64,000 nt of DNA from SHVZ01 sp041906305 (GTDB lineage: Bacteria > Pseudomonadota > Alphaproteobacteria > SHVZ01): contig JAYRJL010000006.1 in NCBI GenBank assembly GCA_041906305.1, forward strand, positions 248,001 to 312,000, read 5' to 3'. Below, piece after piece: positions 32,810-40,649 of this stretch. The stretch's first letter is position 1; every line of letters begins with the position of its first letter. The notes under the pieces are model-generated. The model made no database searches, had not been told where the DNA came from, and saw only the letters and a program-made list of their open reading frames with translations. The translations under genes and the position numbers were made by a program.

Positions 32810-34288
32810 CTACCGCCAGTCGTTGATGCGGTCGAGCGGGTAGATCGGCCGGCGGATCTTCTTGAAGTCGAGCAGCGAGTTGTCGGAGGTGGTGACGCCC
32901 TGTCCGTCGAGGCGGAAAGTGTGCTTGGCCATCTTGGCGAAGCCGGCGCGGTAGTGGATGCGCGACTTCAAGAGCAGATAGCGCTTGTGCTCGGGCTGGA
33001 TGCCGACCGAGGTAAAGATCCCGGTGTCGAACGGCTCGTGATGACGCGAGACGACGACGATCTCCATCTTGCCGGTGTCGAGCACGGCCGTGGGGCCGAG
33101 CTGCGCCATCGTGCCGGTGGCGATGCCGCCGCGCAGCACGAACTCGCCGTCGCTGAGCGTCTTCACCTTGCCGGTGATCGTCAGCGGCTTGCCCTTGAGG
33201 TTGATCGAGGGCATGTCGGTCTTGCCGCCGAGCTTGATCGTGACCGTGGCGCCGGGCCCGGCCTTGATCATCTGCTGCACGGCGTCCGGGTCCCACACGG
33301 CGGCGACCGCGACGTCCTCTAGCCCCTGGCGGATGACCTCGGCGATCACCGTCATCACATCCTGGGTGGCGCCGGAGGCGGCGTTGTCGGAATGGTCGAG
33401 CAGCACGATCGGACCGTCGGTCAGGTCCTTCGCCTCCTCCACCGTCTCGGCCAGCGGCCGGCCCTTGTAGACGAAGTCCTCGCGCGCGGACCAGGCGGCC
33501 TTGGCGATGTCCTCCGCCGCCGCGTCGGCCTCGGCCTTGTTGCCGTCGGAGATCGCCACGACCGAGGTGCCGGCATCACGGATGTCGGCGAGCGGGAAGC
33601 CGAACAGGATCGAGGCCGAGAGCAGGCCCGCCTTCTCCTTCGACCGCGCCATCGCGTTCAGGCTCTTCATCGGCTCGTCGTCGGTGCCCTGGCGCAGCGT
33701 CTGCGAGACCAGCGGCAGCTGGCGCCAGGTCATCACCGGCTTGACCTTGCCGGCCATGGCGTCCAGCACGATGCGGCCGGCGCGCTTGCCGGTGTCGTAC
33801 ATGTCGATGTGCGGATATGTGGAGTAGCCGACCAGCGCCGTGGCGTTGTCGACCATCTTCTGCGTGCAGTTGCAGTGCGGGTCGAGCGCCACCGCGATCG
33901 GCAGGGTCGGATGCGCCTTCCGGATGCGCGCCAGCAGCTCGCCCTCGCCGTCCTCGAAGGACTCGGTGACCATCGCGCCGTGCAGGTCGAGGAGGGCCGC
34001 GTCGCAGCCCTTGTCGATCGCCTCGCAGATCGCGTCGGTGATGATGCGGTAGGCCTCGTCCGAGACCTTGCCCGAGGGAACCGCGCTCGCGGTCATCGGG
34101 ATCACCATGTCGGCCCGGGCCGCCTCGGCTTGGTCGATGAAGGCGGCAATCGCCGTGTTGGTGCCCTTGAAGTACTTCCGCGCTTCCTCGCCCTTCCGCA
34201 TGTCGCGGTGGCTGAACCTGGCGACGTCGGTCGGGATCGGCGAGAAGGTGTTGGTCTCGTGCAGCATCGCGGCGACGACCAGGCGCAT
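32810..34288 (-). CDS. M81 family metallopeptidase (MlrC-like)
   Basis: A 492-residue protein of the M81/MlrC family. The N-terminus (MRLVVAAMLHETNTFSP), the DLHGAMVTE motif and ALDPHCNCT, with HPHxD-type zinc ligands nearby (YPHIDMYDTG), are characteristic. MlrC finishes breakdown of linear microcystin peptides, but most members are of unknown substrate and occur near transport and catabolic genes. Only six bases separate its stop from the convergent ThDP gene. A terminator lies just upstream of its start, so it has its own promoter. Confidence 0.9.
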   Translation of the reverse strand: MRLVVAAMLHETNTFSPIPTDVARFSHRDMRKGEEARKYFKGTNTAIAAFIDQAEAARADMVIPMTASAVPSGKVSDEAYRIITDAICEAIDKGCDAALLDLHGAMVTESFEDGEGELLARIRKAHPTLPIAVALDPHCNCTQKMVDNATALVGYSTYPHIDMYDTGKRAGRIVLDAMAGKVKPVMTWRQLPLVSQTLRQGTDDEPMKSLNAMARSKEKAGLLSASILFGFPLADIRDAGTSVVAISDGNKAEADAAAEDIAKAAWSAREDFVYKGRPLAETVEEAKDLTDGPIVLLDHSDNAASGATQDVMTVIAEVIRQGLEDVAVAAVWDPDAVQQMIKAGPGATVTIKLGGKTDMPSINLKGKPLTITGKVKTLSDGEFVLRGGIATGTMAQLGPTAVLDTGKMEIVVVSRHHEPFDTGIFTSVGIQPEHKRYLLLKSRIHYRAGFAKMAKHTFRLDGQGVTTSDNSLLDFKKIRRPIYPLDRINDWR

Positions 34289-34308
34289 CGGGATCCCCCA
34301 AAAGTAAA

Positions 34309-34339
34309 GGCGCCCTCTCCCGTCATGGGAGAGGGCGCC
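34309..34339 (-). terminator. Strong Rho-independent terminator after the his/selW transcript
   Basis: A perfect 13-bp stem (34309-34321 with 34327-34339) has a five-base loop. Read on the minus strand it is followed by TTTACTTTT. It lies 12 bases past the stop of the selenoprotein gene and so probably ends the transcript that contains it, before the separate M81 gene. Confidence 0.85.
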
Positions 34340-34350
34340 TCGACTCTACC

Positions 34351-34566
34351 TCAGCTCTTCGCCGCGGCGTCCACTTCCTCGTCGGTCGGGAAGCGTCCGG
34401 TCTCGTGCTTGGAGAAGGCGACCCGGCCGTCGACCGTGATGTCGAAGATGCCGCCCCTGCCCTTCACCAGCTCGACCTCGGCGCCGAGCTTCTTAAGTCT
34501 GTCCCTCGCACGGAGGGCTCTCGGTTCGTAGTTTCAGGATATGCAGTATTCGATCCGGGCCTTCAT
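34351..34566 (-). CDS. SelW-like selenoprotein (Rdx family) with in-frame UGA for selenocysteine
   Basis: Read through one in-frame TGA at 34534-34536, this is a 71-residue protein with selenocysteine at position 11 in the motif C8-I-S-U11. Downstream the frame is fully coding and matches the Rdx/SelW/SelT fold: EVELVKGRGGIFDITVDG, then FSKHETGRFPTDEE, and a normal TGA stop. GGAG lies seven bases before the ATG. Family members are thioredoxin-like redox proteins using CxxU or CxxC; the substrate is unknown. A hairpin after the UGA fits a bacterial SECIS. It follows the HIT gene at the end of the histidine cluster. A nonsense mutation of a CxxC homologue is the alternative. Confidence 0.87.
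34503..34517 (-). promoter_or_regulatory. Candidate bacterial SECIS hairpin
   Basis: In the mRNA, CCCUC pairs with GAGGG around the loop CGUGC. The loop starts 21 nt after the UGA codon and has G at its second position. Known bacterial SECIS rules ask for a small stem-loop with the loop about 16-37 nt past the UGA and a G in its first two bases, so distance and loop fit. The stem is short, and its outward extension is imperfect. Confidence 0.6.
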
Positions 34567-34609
34567 GGGCGATCTCCGGGTTGGGGCTGATACGTGAAGA
34601 GATAGGTGC

Positions 34610-34975
34610 TCAGTCGGGCTTCTGCAGCATGCGGCCGACCGGATGGCCGCCGACCACGTGGAAATGGAGATGCGGGACCTCCTGGTGGCCGTGCTCGCCG
34701 ATGTTGGAGAGGACGCGGTAGCCGTTCCCGGCGAGGCCGGCGTCGCGGGCGACCTTGCCGATCGCGCGCATCAGGGCCGCCTGCTCGGCGTCGGACGCCT
34801 TCTCGGTGAAGTCGTCGAGGGAGACGTAGGCGCCCTTGGGGATCACCAGGATATGGACCGGCGCCTGCGGGCGGATGTCGCTGAAGGCGAAGACGTGGGT
34901 GTCTTCGTAGACCTTCTTCGACGGCAGCTCGCCCCGGAGGATCCGGGCGAAGACGTTGCCGGCGTCGTAGGTCAT
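34610..34975 (-). CDS. HIT family protein (HINT-type nucleotide hydrolase)
   Basis: A 121-residue protein with the histidine triad HLHFH (His102, His104, His106) followed by VVGGHPVGRM. HINT proteins hydrolyse AMP-lysine, AMP-NH2 and similar adenylates, acting as housekeeping enzymes. The ATG at 34975 gives the usual family length and lies ten bases after the hisE stop, a common gene order in alphaproteobacteria. It is co-directional with the his genes and with the selenoprotein gene 43 bases downstream. Confidence 0.93.
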   Translation of the reverse strand: MTYDAGNVFARILRGELPSKKVYEDTHVFAFSDIRPQAPVHILVIPKGAYVSLDDFTEKASDAEQAALMRAIGKVARDAGLAGNGYRVLSNIGEHGHQEVPHLHFHVVGGHPVGRMLQKPD

Positions 34976-34985
34976 GCCGAAGGGG

Positions 34986-35336
34986 TCACGAGTCGTCCGG
35001 CTCCTCGCGGGCGCGACGTTCGGCGATGCCGCTGATGCCTTCGCGCTTGGCGAGCTCGGCCCAGACGTCGGCGGGTTTGATGCCGGCGTCGGCCCACATG
35101 ACCAGCACATGGTAGACGAGGTCGGCGGACTCGGCCGCGAGCTTCTGGCGGTTGCCGCGGATCGCCTCGATCACGGCTTCAACCGCTTCCTCGCCCACTT
35201 TCTGGGCGATGCGCTTGGTGCCGCGCTGGAGAAGCTTGGCGGTGTGGGAGGTCTCGGGATCGGCGCCGCGCCTGGATTCGATCACCTTGAAAAGGCGGTC
35301 GAGGCAGGTACCGTCCAACGCATTGGCATCGGACAT
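34986..35336 (-). CDS. hisE: Phosphoribosyl-ATP pyrophosphatase
   Basis: A 116-residue enzyme of the second step of histidine synthesis, which converts phosphoribosyl-ATP to phosphoribosyl-AMP. The all-alpha MazG-like fold is shown by QKVGEEAVEAVIEA and the metal-binding ESADLVYH. No fused HisI domain is present. The ATG at 35336 gives the usual length; no strong ribosome site is visible. It follows hisF by 44 bases. Confidence 0.94.
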   Translation of the reverse strand: MSDANALDGTCLDRLFKVIESRRGADPETSHTAKLLQRGTKRIAQKVGEEAVEAVIEAIRGNRQKLAAESADLVYHVLVMWADAGIKPADVWAELAKREGISGIAERRAREEPDDS

Positions 35337-35380
35337 GTCCGATGCGATACCACGATTTTCCGACGTATGTAACAGTTTCG

Positions 35381-36142
35381 TCAGGTCAGCCGGACGGGAA
35401 CGCCCGCCGCCGCCATCCGGCGCTTGGCTTCCGGCAGCGAGATCTCCCCGAAATGGAAGATCGAGGCGGCGAGCACCGCCGAAGCGTGGCCCCGGATCAC
35501 CCCGTCGACCAGATGGTCGACCGAGCCGACGCCGCCCGAGGCGATCACCGGGATCGGCACGGCATCGGCGACGGCCCGGGTCAGGTCGATGTCGAAGCCG
35601 GCACGGGTCCCGTCCCGGTCCATCGAGGTCAGCAGGATCTCGCCGGCACCGAGCTCGGCCATGCGCACGGCCCATTCGACCGCGTCGATGCCGGTGTCGT
35701 TGCGCCCGCCATGGGTGAAGACCGACCAGCGGTTGCCCGAGCGCTTGGCATCCACGGCGACGACGATGCACTGGCTGCCGAACTTCTCGGCCGCCTCCTT
35801 CACGAACTCCGGCCGATGCACGGCGGCCGTGTTGATCGAGACCTTGTCGGCGCCGGCCAGCAGCAGCGCCCGCACGTCCTTCACCTCGCGCACGCCGCCG
35901 CCGACGGTCAGCGGCATGAAGCACTGCTCGGCGGTCCGCTGCACGACATCCAGCAGGATCGCCCGGTTGTCGGAGCTGGCGGTGATGTCGAGGAAGCAGA
36001 GCTCGTCGGCGCCGGCGGCATCGTAGGCGCGGGCGTGCTCGACCGGATCGCCGGCATCCTTGAGGTCGACGAACTGCACGCCCTTGACGACGCGGCCGCC
36101 CTTGACGTCGAGGCAGGGGATGAGGCGGACCTTGAGGCTCAT
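35381..36142 (-). CDS. hisF: Imidazole glycerol phosphate synthase, cyclase subunit
   Basis: A 253-residue TIM barrel. Conserved RLIPCLDVKGGRVVKG, the catalytic Asp of that CLDV motif, DITASSDNR and ASGGVGSVDHL mark HisF. With HisH it uses ammonia from glutamine to close the imidazole ring, releasing AICAR and imidazole glycerol phosphate. The ATG overlaps the hisA stop (ATGA). Confidence 0.97.
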   Translation of the reverse strand: MSLKVRLIPCLDVKGGRVVKGVQFVDLKDAGDPVEHARAYDAAGADELCFLDITASSDNRAILLDVVQRTAEQCFMPLTVGGGVREVKDVRALLLAGADKVSINTAAVHRPEFVKEAAEKFGSQCIVVAVDAKRSGNRWSVFTHGGRNDTGIDAVEWAVRMAELGAGEILLTSMDRDGTRAGFDIDLTRAVADAVPIPVIASGGVGSVDHLVDGVIRGHASAVLAASIFHFGEISLPEAKRRMAAAGVPVRLT

Positions 36143-36861
36143 GCGGCGGCCTTCAGCGCGCTCGCCGGATCGACCCGGCCGTCGTAGAGCGCGCGCCCGA
36201 TGATGACGCCGGAAATGCCGTCCGCCTCGCGCGCCTTGAGGCGGTGCACGTCGTCGATCGAGGCAAGGCCACCCGAGGCGATCACCGGAATGCCGAGATC
36301 CTTCGCAAGTTCGGCGGTCGCTTCGACGTTGACGCCGGCAAGCACGCCATCGCGTCCGACATCGGTGAAGATCACGGCGGCGACGCCGGCATCGCGGAAG
36401 CGGAGTGCCAGCTCGCGCGCCGGCAGCGACGAGACCTCGGCCCAGCCCTCGACCGCGACGAAGCCGTCGCGGGCATCGATGCCGACCGCGACCTGCCCCG
36501 GAAACTTCGCCGCCGCCTCGCGCACCAGCGCCGGATTCTTGACCGCGGCAGTGCCGAGAATGACGCGCCGGAGCCCTTTCGCGAGCCACGCCTCGACGGT
36601 TTTGAGATCGCGGATGCCGCCGCCGAGCTGCACCGGGAGGTCGACCGACGAGACGATGGACGCGACCGCGTCGGCGTTCTGCGGCCTGCCGGCGAAGGCG
36701 CCGTCGAGATCCACGACGTGGATCCACCGGAAGCCCGCGGCCGCGAAGGCGCGCGCCTGCGCCGCAGGATCCGGGTTGTAGACGGTCGCCTGGCCCATGT
36801 CGCCGAGCTTGAGCCGCACGCATTGGCCGCCCTTGAGGTCGATCGCGGGATAGAGGATCAC
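36139..36861 (-). CDS. hisA: ProFAR isomerase (phosphoribosylformimino-AICAR-P isomerase)
   Basis: A 240-residue TIM barrel that performs the Amadori rearrangement of ProFAR to PRFAR, the substrate of HisF. LYPAIDLKGGQCVRL with its catalytic Asp, FTDVGRDG and IASGGLASIDDV are typical. A GTG start overlapping the upstream GNAT stop (GTGA) gives the family N-terminus; the longer ATG frame adds unrelated sequence. Confidence 0.97.
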   Translation of the reverse strand: MILYPAIDLKGGQCVRLKLGDMGQATVYNPDPAAQARAFAAAGFRWIHVVDLDGAFAGRPQNADAVASIVSSVDLPVQLGGGIRDLKTVEAWLAKGLRRVILGTAAVKNPALVREAAAKFPGQVAVGIDARDGFVAVEGWAEVSSLPARELALRFRDAGVAAVIFTDVGRDGVLAGVNVEATAELAKDLGIPVIASGGLASIDDVHRLKAREADGISGVIIGRALYDGRVDPASALKAAA

Positions 36862-37394
36862 GAATCCTCTCCGTTCAGGCTCTTGTAGAAATAGAGGCCC
36901 GCAACCCACATGCCGTCGACCTTCGCGTAGCGCGGATTGGTGCCCCAATGCACGTAGCCGCGGCTGCGATATATCTCGATCGCGCGCGCCTGCGTCTCGC
37001 GAACGTCCAGGTTGAGCGTCTTGTAGCCCGCTCCGGCCGCCACTTCCTCGACCGTCGCGGTGATCAGGCCGGCAAGGCCGTGGCCGCGCGCCCAGGGCGC
37101 GACGAAGCTGGTGGTGAGCCAGCAGGAATGCGCCTGCGCCTCGTTGTTGCGCGGCGGCTTCTGGATGGTCGCGGAGCCTGCGATGGTGCCGTCGAGGCGG
37201 CCGACGATCAGCATGCGCTCGGGAATCAGCAGGACTCCCTTCCAGAACGCCTCCATCACGTGGCGCGGCGGCGGCTTGAGCCAGCCGAAGCCGCCGCCGC
37301 CGCCGATCGCATCGTCGGCGGCGTCGCAGAGATCCTCGATCTCGCGATCGGACAGCTTCGTCACGCGCTCGGCGGCGATCTTGGCGTCGGTCAT
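36858..37394 (-). CDS. GNAT-family N-acetyltransferase embedded in the his cluster
   Basis: A 178-residue GNAT protein. The acetyl-CoA motif A region is VAPWARGHGLAGLI near residue 100, and the C-terminal ALEIYRS-like pattern appears as AIEIYRSRGYVHWG. It has an unusual Gly-rich insert GGGGGFGWLKPP near residue 35. It overlaps hisH at its start and hisA at its end by four bases each, so it is made together with the histidine enzymes. The substrate is unknown. The tight coupling suggests more than chance, and this gene order may recur in related genomes. Confidence 0.85.
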   Translation of the reverse strand: MTDAKIAAERVTKLSDREIEDLCDAADDAIGGGGGFGWLKPPPRHVMEAFWKGVLLIPERMLIVGRLDGTIAGSATIQKPPRNNEAQAHSCWLTTSFVAPWARGHGLAGLITATVEEVAAGAGYKTLNLDVRETQARAIEIYRSRGYVHWGTNPRYAKVDGMWVAGLYFYKSLNGEDS

Positions 37395-38023
37395 GGCCGC
37401 CAGCTCAGGAAGTTGGAAAGAAGCCGCAAGCCGAGCGCCTGACTCTTCTCGGGGTGGAACTGCGTCGCGACGCGATTGGCGCGCGCGACGGCGGCCGTCA
37501 CCGGCCCGCCGTAGTCGGAGGTTGCCAGTAGATCCTCCGGCCCGTCGCAACATAGGTGAAAGCTGTGACAGAAATAGGCATGCGCCCCAGGCTCGATTCC
37601 CTCGAACACCGGGTGCGGCCGGCGGAGATCGAGCTGGTTCCAGCCCATGTGCGGCATCTTGAGCGCCGGATCGTTCGGCTCGATGCGCACGACCTTGCCG
37701 GCGATCCACCCGAAGCCCGGCGTCGAGCCGAGCTCGAGCCCGACGTCGGCCATCAGCTGCATGCCGACGCAGATGCCGAAGATCGGCCGCGCCCGCCGCT
37801 CGACCGCCTCGACGATCGCCTCGGTCAGGCCGGGGATCGCGCCGAGGCCGGCCTTGCAGTCGGCGAAGGCGCCCTGTCCCGGCAGCACGATGCGGTCGGC
37901 GTCGCGCACAGCTTTCGGATCGGAGGTGATGACCACGCGCTCCTTCGCCCCCGCCGCGCGCTCGACCGCCTTGGCGGCCGAGTGCAGGTTGCCGGATCCG
38001 TAATCGACGACGGCGACCGTCAT
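37391..38023 (-). CDS. hisH: Imidazole glycerol phosphate synthase, glutamine amidotransferase subunit
   Basis: A 210-residue class I amidotransferase. The catalytic triad is Cys85 in GICVGMQ with His190 and Glu192 in HPEKSQ. It supplies ammonia through a tunnel to HisF. GGAGGT precedes the ATG. The gene follows hisB after a 52-base gap that holds an inverted repeat. Confidence 0.97.
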   Translation of the reverse strand: MTVAVVDYGSGNLHSAAKAVERAAGAKERVVITSDPKAVRDADRIVLPGQGAFADCKAGLGAIPGLTEAIVEAVERRARPIFGICVGMQLMADVGLELGSTPGFGWIAGKVVRIEPNDPALKMPHMGWNQLDLRRPHPVFEGIEPGAHAYFCHSFHLCCDGPEDLLATSDYGGPVTAAVARANRVATQFHPEKSQALGLRLLSNFLSWRP

Positions 38024-38038
38024 CGGGACCTCCGGGAG

Positions 38039-38076
38039 GAGGCCCTCATGCAGACTGCGATACGCATGAGAGCCTC
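38039..38076 (-). repeat. Intercistronic inverted repeat between hisB and hisH
   Basis: A 13-bp inverted repeat with one mismatch (38039-38051 with 38064-38076) starts at the hisB stop codon and ends just before the hisH ribosome site. There is no T-run, so it is more likely an mRNA processing or stabilising hairpin than a terminator. Confidence 0.5.
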
Positions 38077-38663
38077 TAGAGACTGCCTTTGGTCGACGGG
38101 ATTCGGCCGGCCTGGCGGGGATCGATCTCGATCGCTTGCCGGAGCGCGCGGGCGAGACCCTTGTAGCAGCTCTCGACGATGTGGTGGTTGTTCTCGCCGT
38201 AGAGATTCTCGACGTGGAGCGTGAGGCCGGCCGCCTGCGCGAACGCCTGGAACCACTCCTTGAACAGCTCGGTGTCCATCTCGCCGAGCTTCGGCTTCGA
38301 GAAGTCCACCTTCCAGATCAGATAGGGTCGATTCGAGGCGTCCAGCGACACGCGGGTCAGCGTCTCGTCCATCGGGATCATCGCCGAGCCGTAGCGGACG
38401 ATGCCGCCACGATCGCCCAGCGCCTGGCTGACCGCTTGGCCGATGGCGATGCCGGTATCCTCGGTCGTGTGGTGGAAGTCGATGTGCAGGTCGCCCTTCG
38501 CCTCGACCTCGAGGTCGATCAGGCTGTGGCGCGACAGCTGCTCGAGCATGTGGTCGAGGAAGCCGATTCCGGTCGCGACCTTGTAGACCCCCGTCCCGTC
38601 GAGCCCGACGGTGGTACGGATCTGGGTCTCCTTGGTCTTGCGTTCGACGGTCGCCTGGCGCAT
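38076..38663 (-). CDS. hisB: Imidazoleglycerol-phosphate dehydratase
   Basis: A 195-residue monofunctional HisB. FLDHMLEQLSRHS, HHTTEDTGIAIG and GENNHHIVES provide the histidine and glutamate ligands for the two manganese ions. It dehydrates imidazole glycerol phosphate to imidazole acetol phosphate. There is no fused histidinol-phosphatase domain. It is the first gene of the cluster, divergent from hslV, with 130 bases of shared upstream sequence. Confidence 0.97.
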   Translation of the reverse strand: MRQATVERKTKETQIRTTVGLDGTGVYKVATGIGFLDHMLEQLSRHSLIDLEVEAKGDLHIDFHHTTEDTGIAIGQAVSQALGDRGGIVRYGSAMIPMDETLTRVSLDASNRPYLIWKVDFSKPKLGEMDTELFKEWFQAFAQAAGLTLHVENLYGENNHHIVESCYKGLARALRQAIEIDPRQAGRIPSTKGSL

Positions 38664-38793
38664 CTCAACCCTCCGGCCGCGCGGGGTATATCACCCGCTC
38701 CCGGCCGGGCCAACCCCACCGTTGACCCGGGCCTTGATCCCCGGCCGAAAGCGGCCAATCTATGTGCCTTCCCCGAAAGCCCCTGAGCCTCGC

Positions 38794-39342
38794 ATGACCG
38801 AATCCGCCCAACCGACCTGGCACGGCACCACCATCCTTTCCGTCCGCAAAGGGGGCAAGGTCGTCATCGCCGGCGACGGCCAGGTGTCGATGGGCGCCAC
38901 CGTGGTCAAGGCGAACGCGCGCAAGGTCCGGAGGCTCGCCGACGGAAAGGTGATCGCCGGGTTCGCCGGCGCCACCGCCGATGCCTTCACCCTGTTCGAG
39001 CGCCTGGAAGGCAAGCTCGAGCGCCATCCGAACCAGCTGCTCCGCGCCTGTGTCGAGCTCGCCAAGGACTGGCGCACCGACCGCTATCTCCGCCGGCTCG
39101 AGGCGATGATGGCGGTCGCAGACCAGGAGGTGTCCCTCATCCTCTCGGGCAACGGCGACGTGCTGGAGCCCGAGGACGGGCTGATCGGCATCGGCTCCGG
39201 CGGCGCCTATGCGCTGTCGGCCGCCCGCGCGCTGATCGACCTCGACGGTCTCGATGCCGAGACCATCGCCCGCAAGTCGCTCAACATCGCCGCCGACATC
39301 TGCGTCTACACCAACCGCAACGTGACCCTGGAATCCCTGTGA
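38794..39342 (+). CDS. hslV: ATP-dependent protease proteolytic subunit HslV
   Basis: A 182-residue proteasome-like peptidase. After a short propeptide (MTESAQPTWHG) the mature chain starts with the catalytic TTILSV threonine, followed by GDGQVSMG and GSGGAYALSAARAL. It forms two stacked hexamers capped by HslU and degrades misfolded and regulatory proteins. The ATG was chosen because it gives this normal propeptide. Upstream, a CTTGAT box at 38733-38738 recalls heat-shock sigma-32 promoters, but the -10 part is not clear. Confidence 0.97.
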   Translation: MTESAQPTWHGTTILSVRKGGKVVIAGDGQVSMGATVVKANARKVRRLADGKVIAGFAGATADAFTLFERLEGKLERHPNQLLRACVELAKDWRTDRYLRRLEAMMAVADQEVSLILSGNGDVLEPEDGLIGIGSGGAYALSAARALIDLDGLDAETIARKSLNIAADICVYTNRNVTLESL

Positions 39343-40646
39343 ACGCCGCCTTCAGTCCCCGCGAGATCGTCTCCGAGCTCGACCGCTTCATCGTCGGCCA
39401 GCACGACGCCAAGCGCGCGGTCGCGATCGCGCTTCGCAACCGCTGGCGCCGGCAACAGCTGGCGCCCGAGCTGCGCGAGGAGGTACTGCCGAAGAACATC
39501 CTGATGATCGGGCCGACCGGCGTCGGCAAGACCGAGATCGCACGCCGCCTCGCCAAGCTCGCCCAGGCGCCTTTCCTCAAGGTCGAGGCGACCAAGTTCA
39601 CCGAGGTGGGATATGTCGGCCGCGACGTCGACCAGATCGCCCGAGACCTGGTGGAGATCGCGATCGGCATGACCAAGGAGCGGATGCGCAAGGAAGTCGC
39701 GGCCAAGGCCGAGCTCGCCGCCGAGGAGCGCGTGATCGAGGCCCTGGTCGGGGCCGGTGCCTCGGACGGCACGCGCCAGCAGTTCCGCAAGATGCTCCGC
39801 GAAGGCAAGCTCGACGACAAGGAGATCGAGATCGAGACCGCCGATACCGGCGGCGGCGGCATGCCGATGATGGACATCCCCGGCGGGGGCCAGGTCGGCA
39901 TGATCAACCTCAACGACATGCTGTCGAAGGCCTTCGGCGGCCGCACCCGGCGGCGCAAGATGACCGTCGCCGAAAGCTATGCGGTTCTGATCGCCGAGGA
40001 GTCGGACAAGCTGCTCGACCAGGAGAAGGTCACCAAGACCGCGATCCAGTCGGTCGAGCAGGACGGCATCGTGTTCCTGGACGAGATCGACAAGATCTGC
40101 GCGCGCTCCGAGCGCCAGGGCGCCGACGTCAGCCGCGAAGGCGTGCAGCGCGACCTGCTGCCGCTGATCGAGGGAACGACCGTCACGACCAAGCACGGGC
40201 CGGTCAAGACCGACCACATCCTGTTCATCGCCTCGGGCGCATTCCATCTGGCCAAGCCGTCGGACCTGCTGCCCGAGCTCCAGGGCCGGCTGCCGATCCG
40301 GGTCGAGCTGAAGGCACTGACGCGCGACGACTTCCGCCGCATCCTGACCGAGCCGGAGGCGAGCCTGATCAAGCAGTACAAGGCGCTGCTCGCGACCGAG
40401 AACGTGACGCTGGAGTTCGGCGACGGCGGCATCGACGCGCTGGCCGACCTCGCGGTCGAGGTCAACACCTCGGTCGAGAACATCGGCGCGCGGCGCCTGC
40501 ACACGGTGATGGAGAAGCTGCTCGAGGAGATCAGCTTCGCCGCCCCCGACAAGGCCGGATCGACGCTGACGATCGACGCCGCCTACGTGCAGGAGAAGGT
40601 CGGCACGCTCGCCAAGAAGGGCGATCTCAGCAAGTTCATCCTCTAG
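39339..40646 (+). CDS. hslU: ATP-dependent protease ATPase subunit HslU
   Basis: A 435-residue AAA+ unfoldase. Walker A is GPTGVGKTEIARRLA, Walker B IVFLDEIDKI, and the pore motif is GYVGRDV. The intermediate I domain lies between about residues 110 and 230. The C-terminal SKFIL inserts into HslV to activate it. The GTG start overlaps the hslV stop (GTGA). Its stop lies only three bases from the convergent radical SAM stop. Confidence 0.97.
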   Translation: MNAAFSPREIVSELDRFIVGQHDAKRAVAIALRNRWRRQQLAPELREEVLPKNILMIGPTGVGKTEIARRLAKLAQAPFLKVEATKFTEVGYVGRDVDQIARDLVEIAIGMTKERMRKEVAAKAELAAEERVIEALVGAGASDGTRQQFRKMLREGKLDDKEIEIETADTGGGGMPMMDIPGGGQVGMINLNDMLSKAFGGRTRRRKMTVAESYAVLIAEESDKLLDQEKVTKTAIQSVEQDGIVFLDEIDKICARSERQGADVSREGVQRDLLPLIEGTTVTTKHGPVKTDHILFIASGAFHLAKPSDLLPELQGRLPIRVELKALTRDDFRRILTEPEASLIKQYKALLATENVTLEFGDGGIDALADLAVEVNTSVENIGARRLHTVMEKLLEEISFAAPDKAGSTLTIDAAYVQEKVGTLAKKGDLSKFIL

Positions 40647-40649
40647 GCG

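Noticed and set aside
34351..34566. The SelW-like region as a pseudogene with a nonsense codon
   Set aside because: The single stop falls exactly at the redox U/C position, the rest of the frame is intact, a ribosome site is present and a hairpin follows. Sec decoding is the better reading, though not proven.
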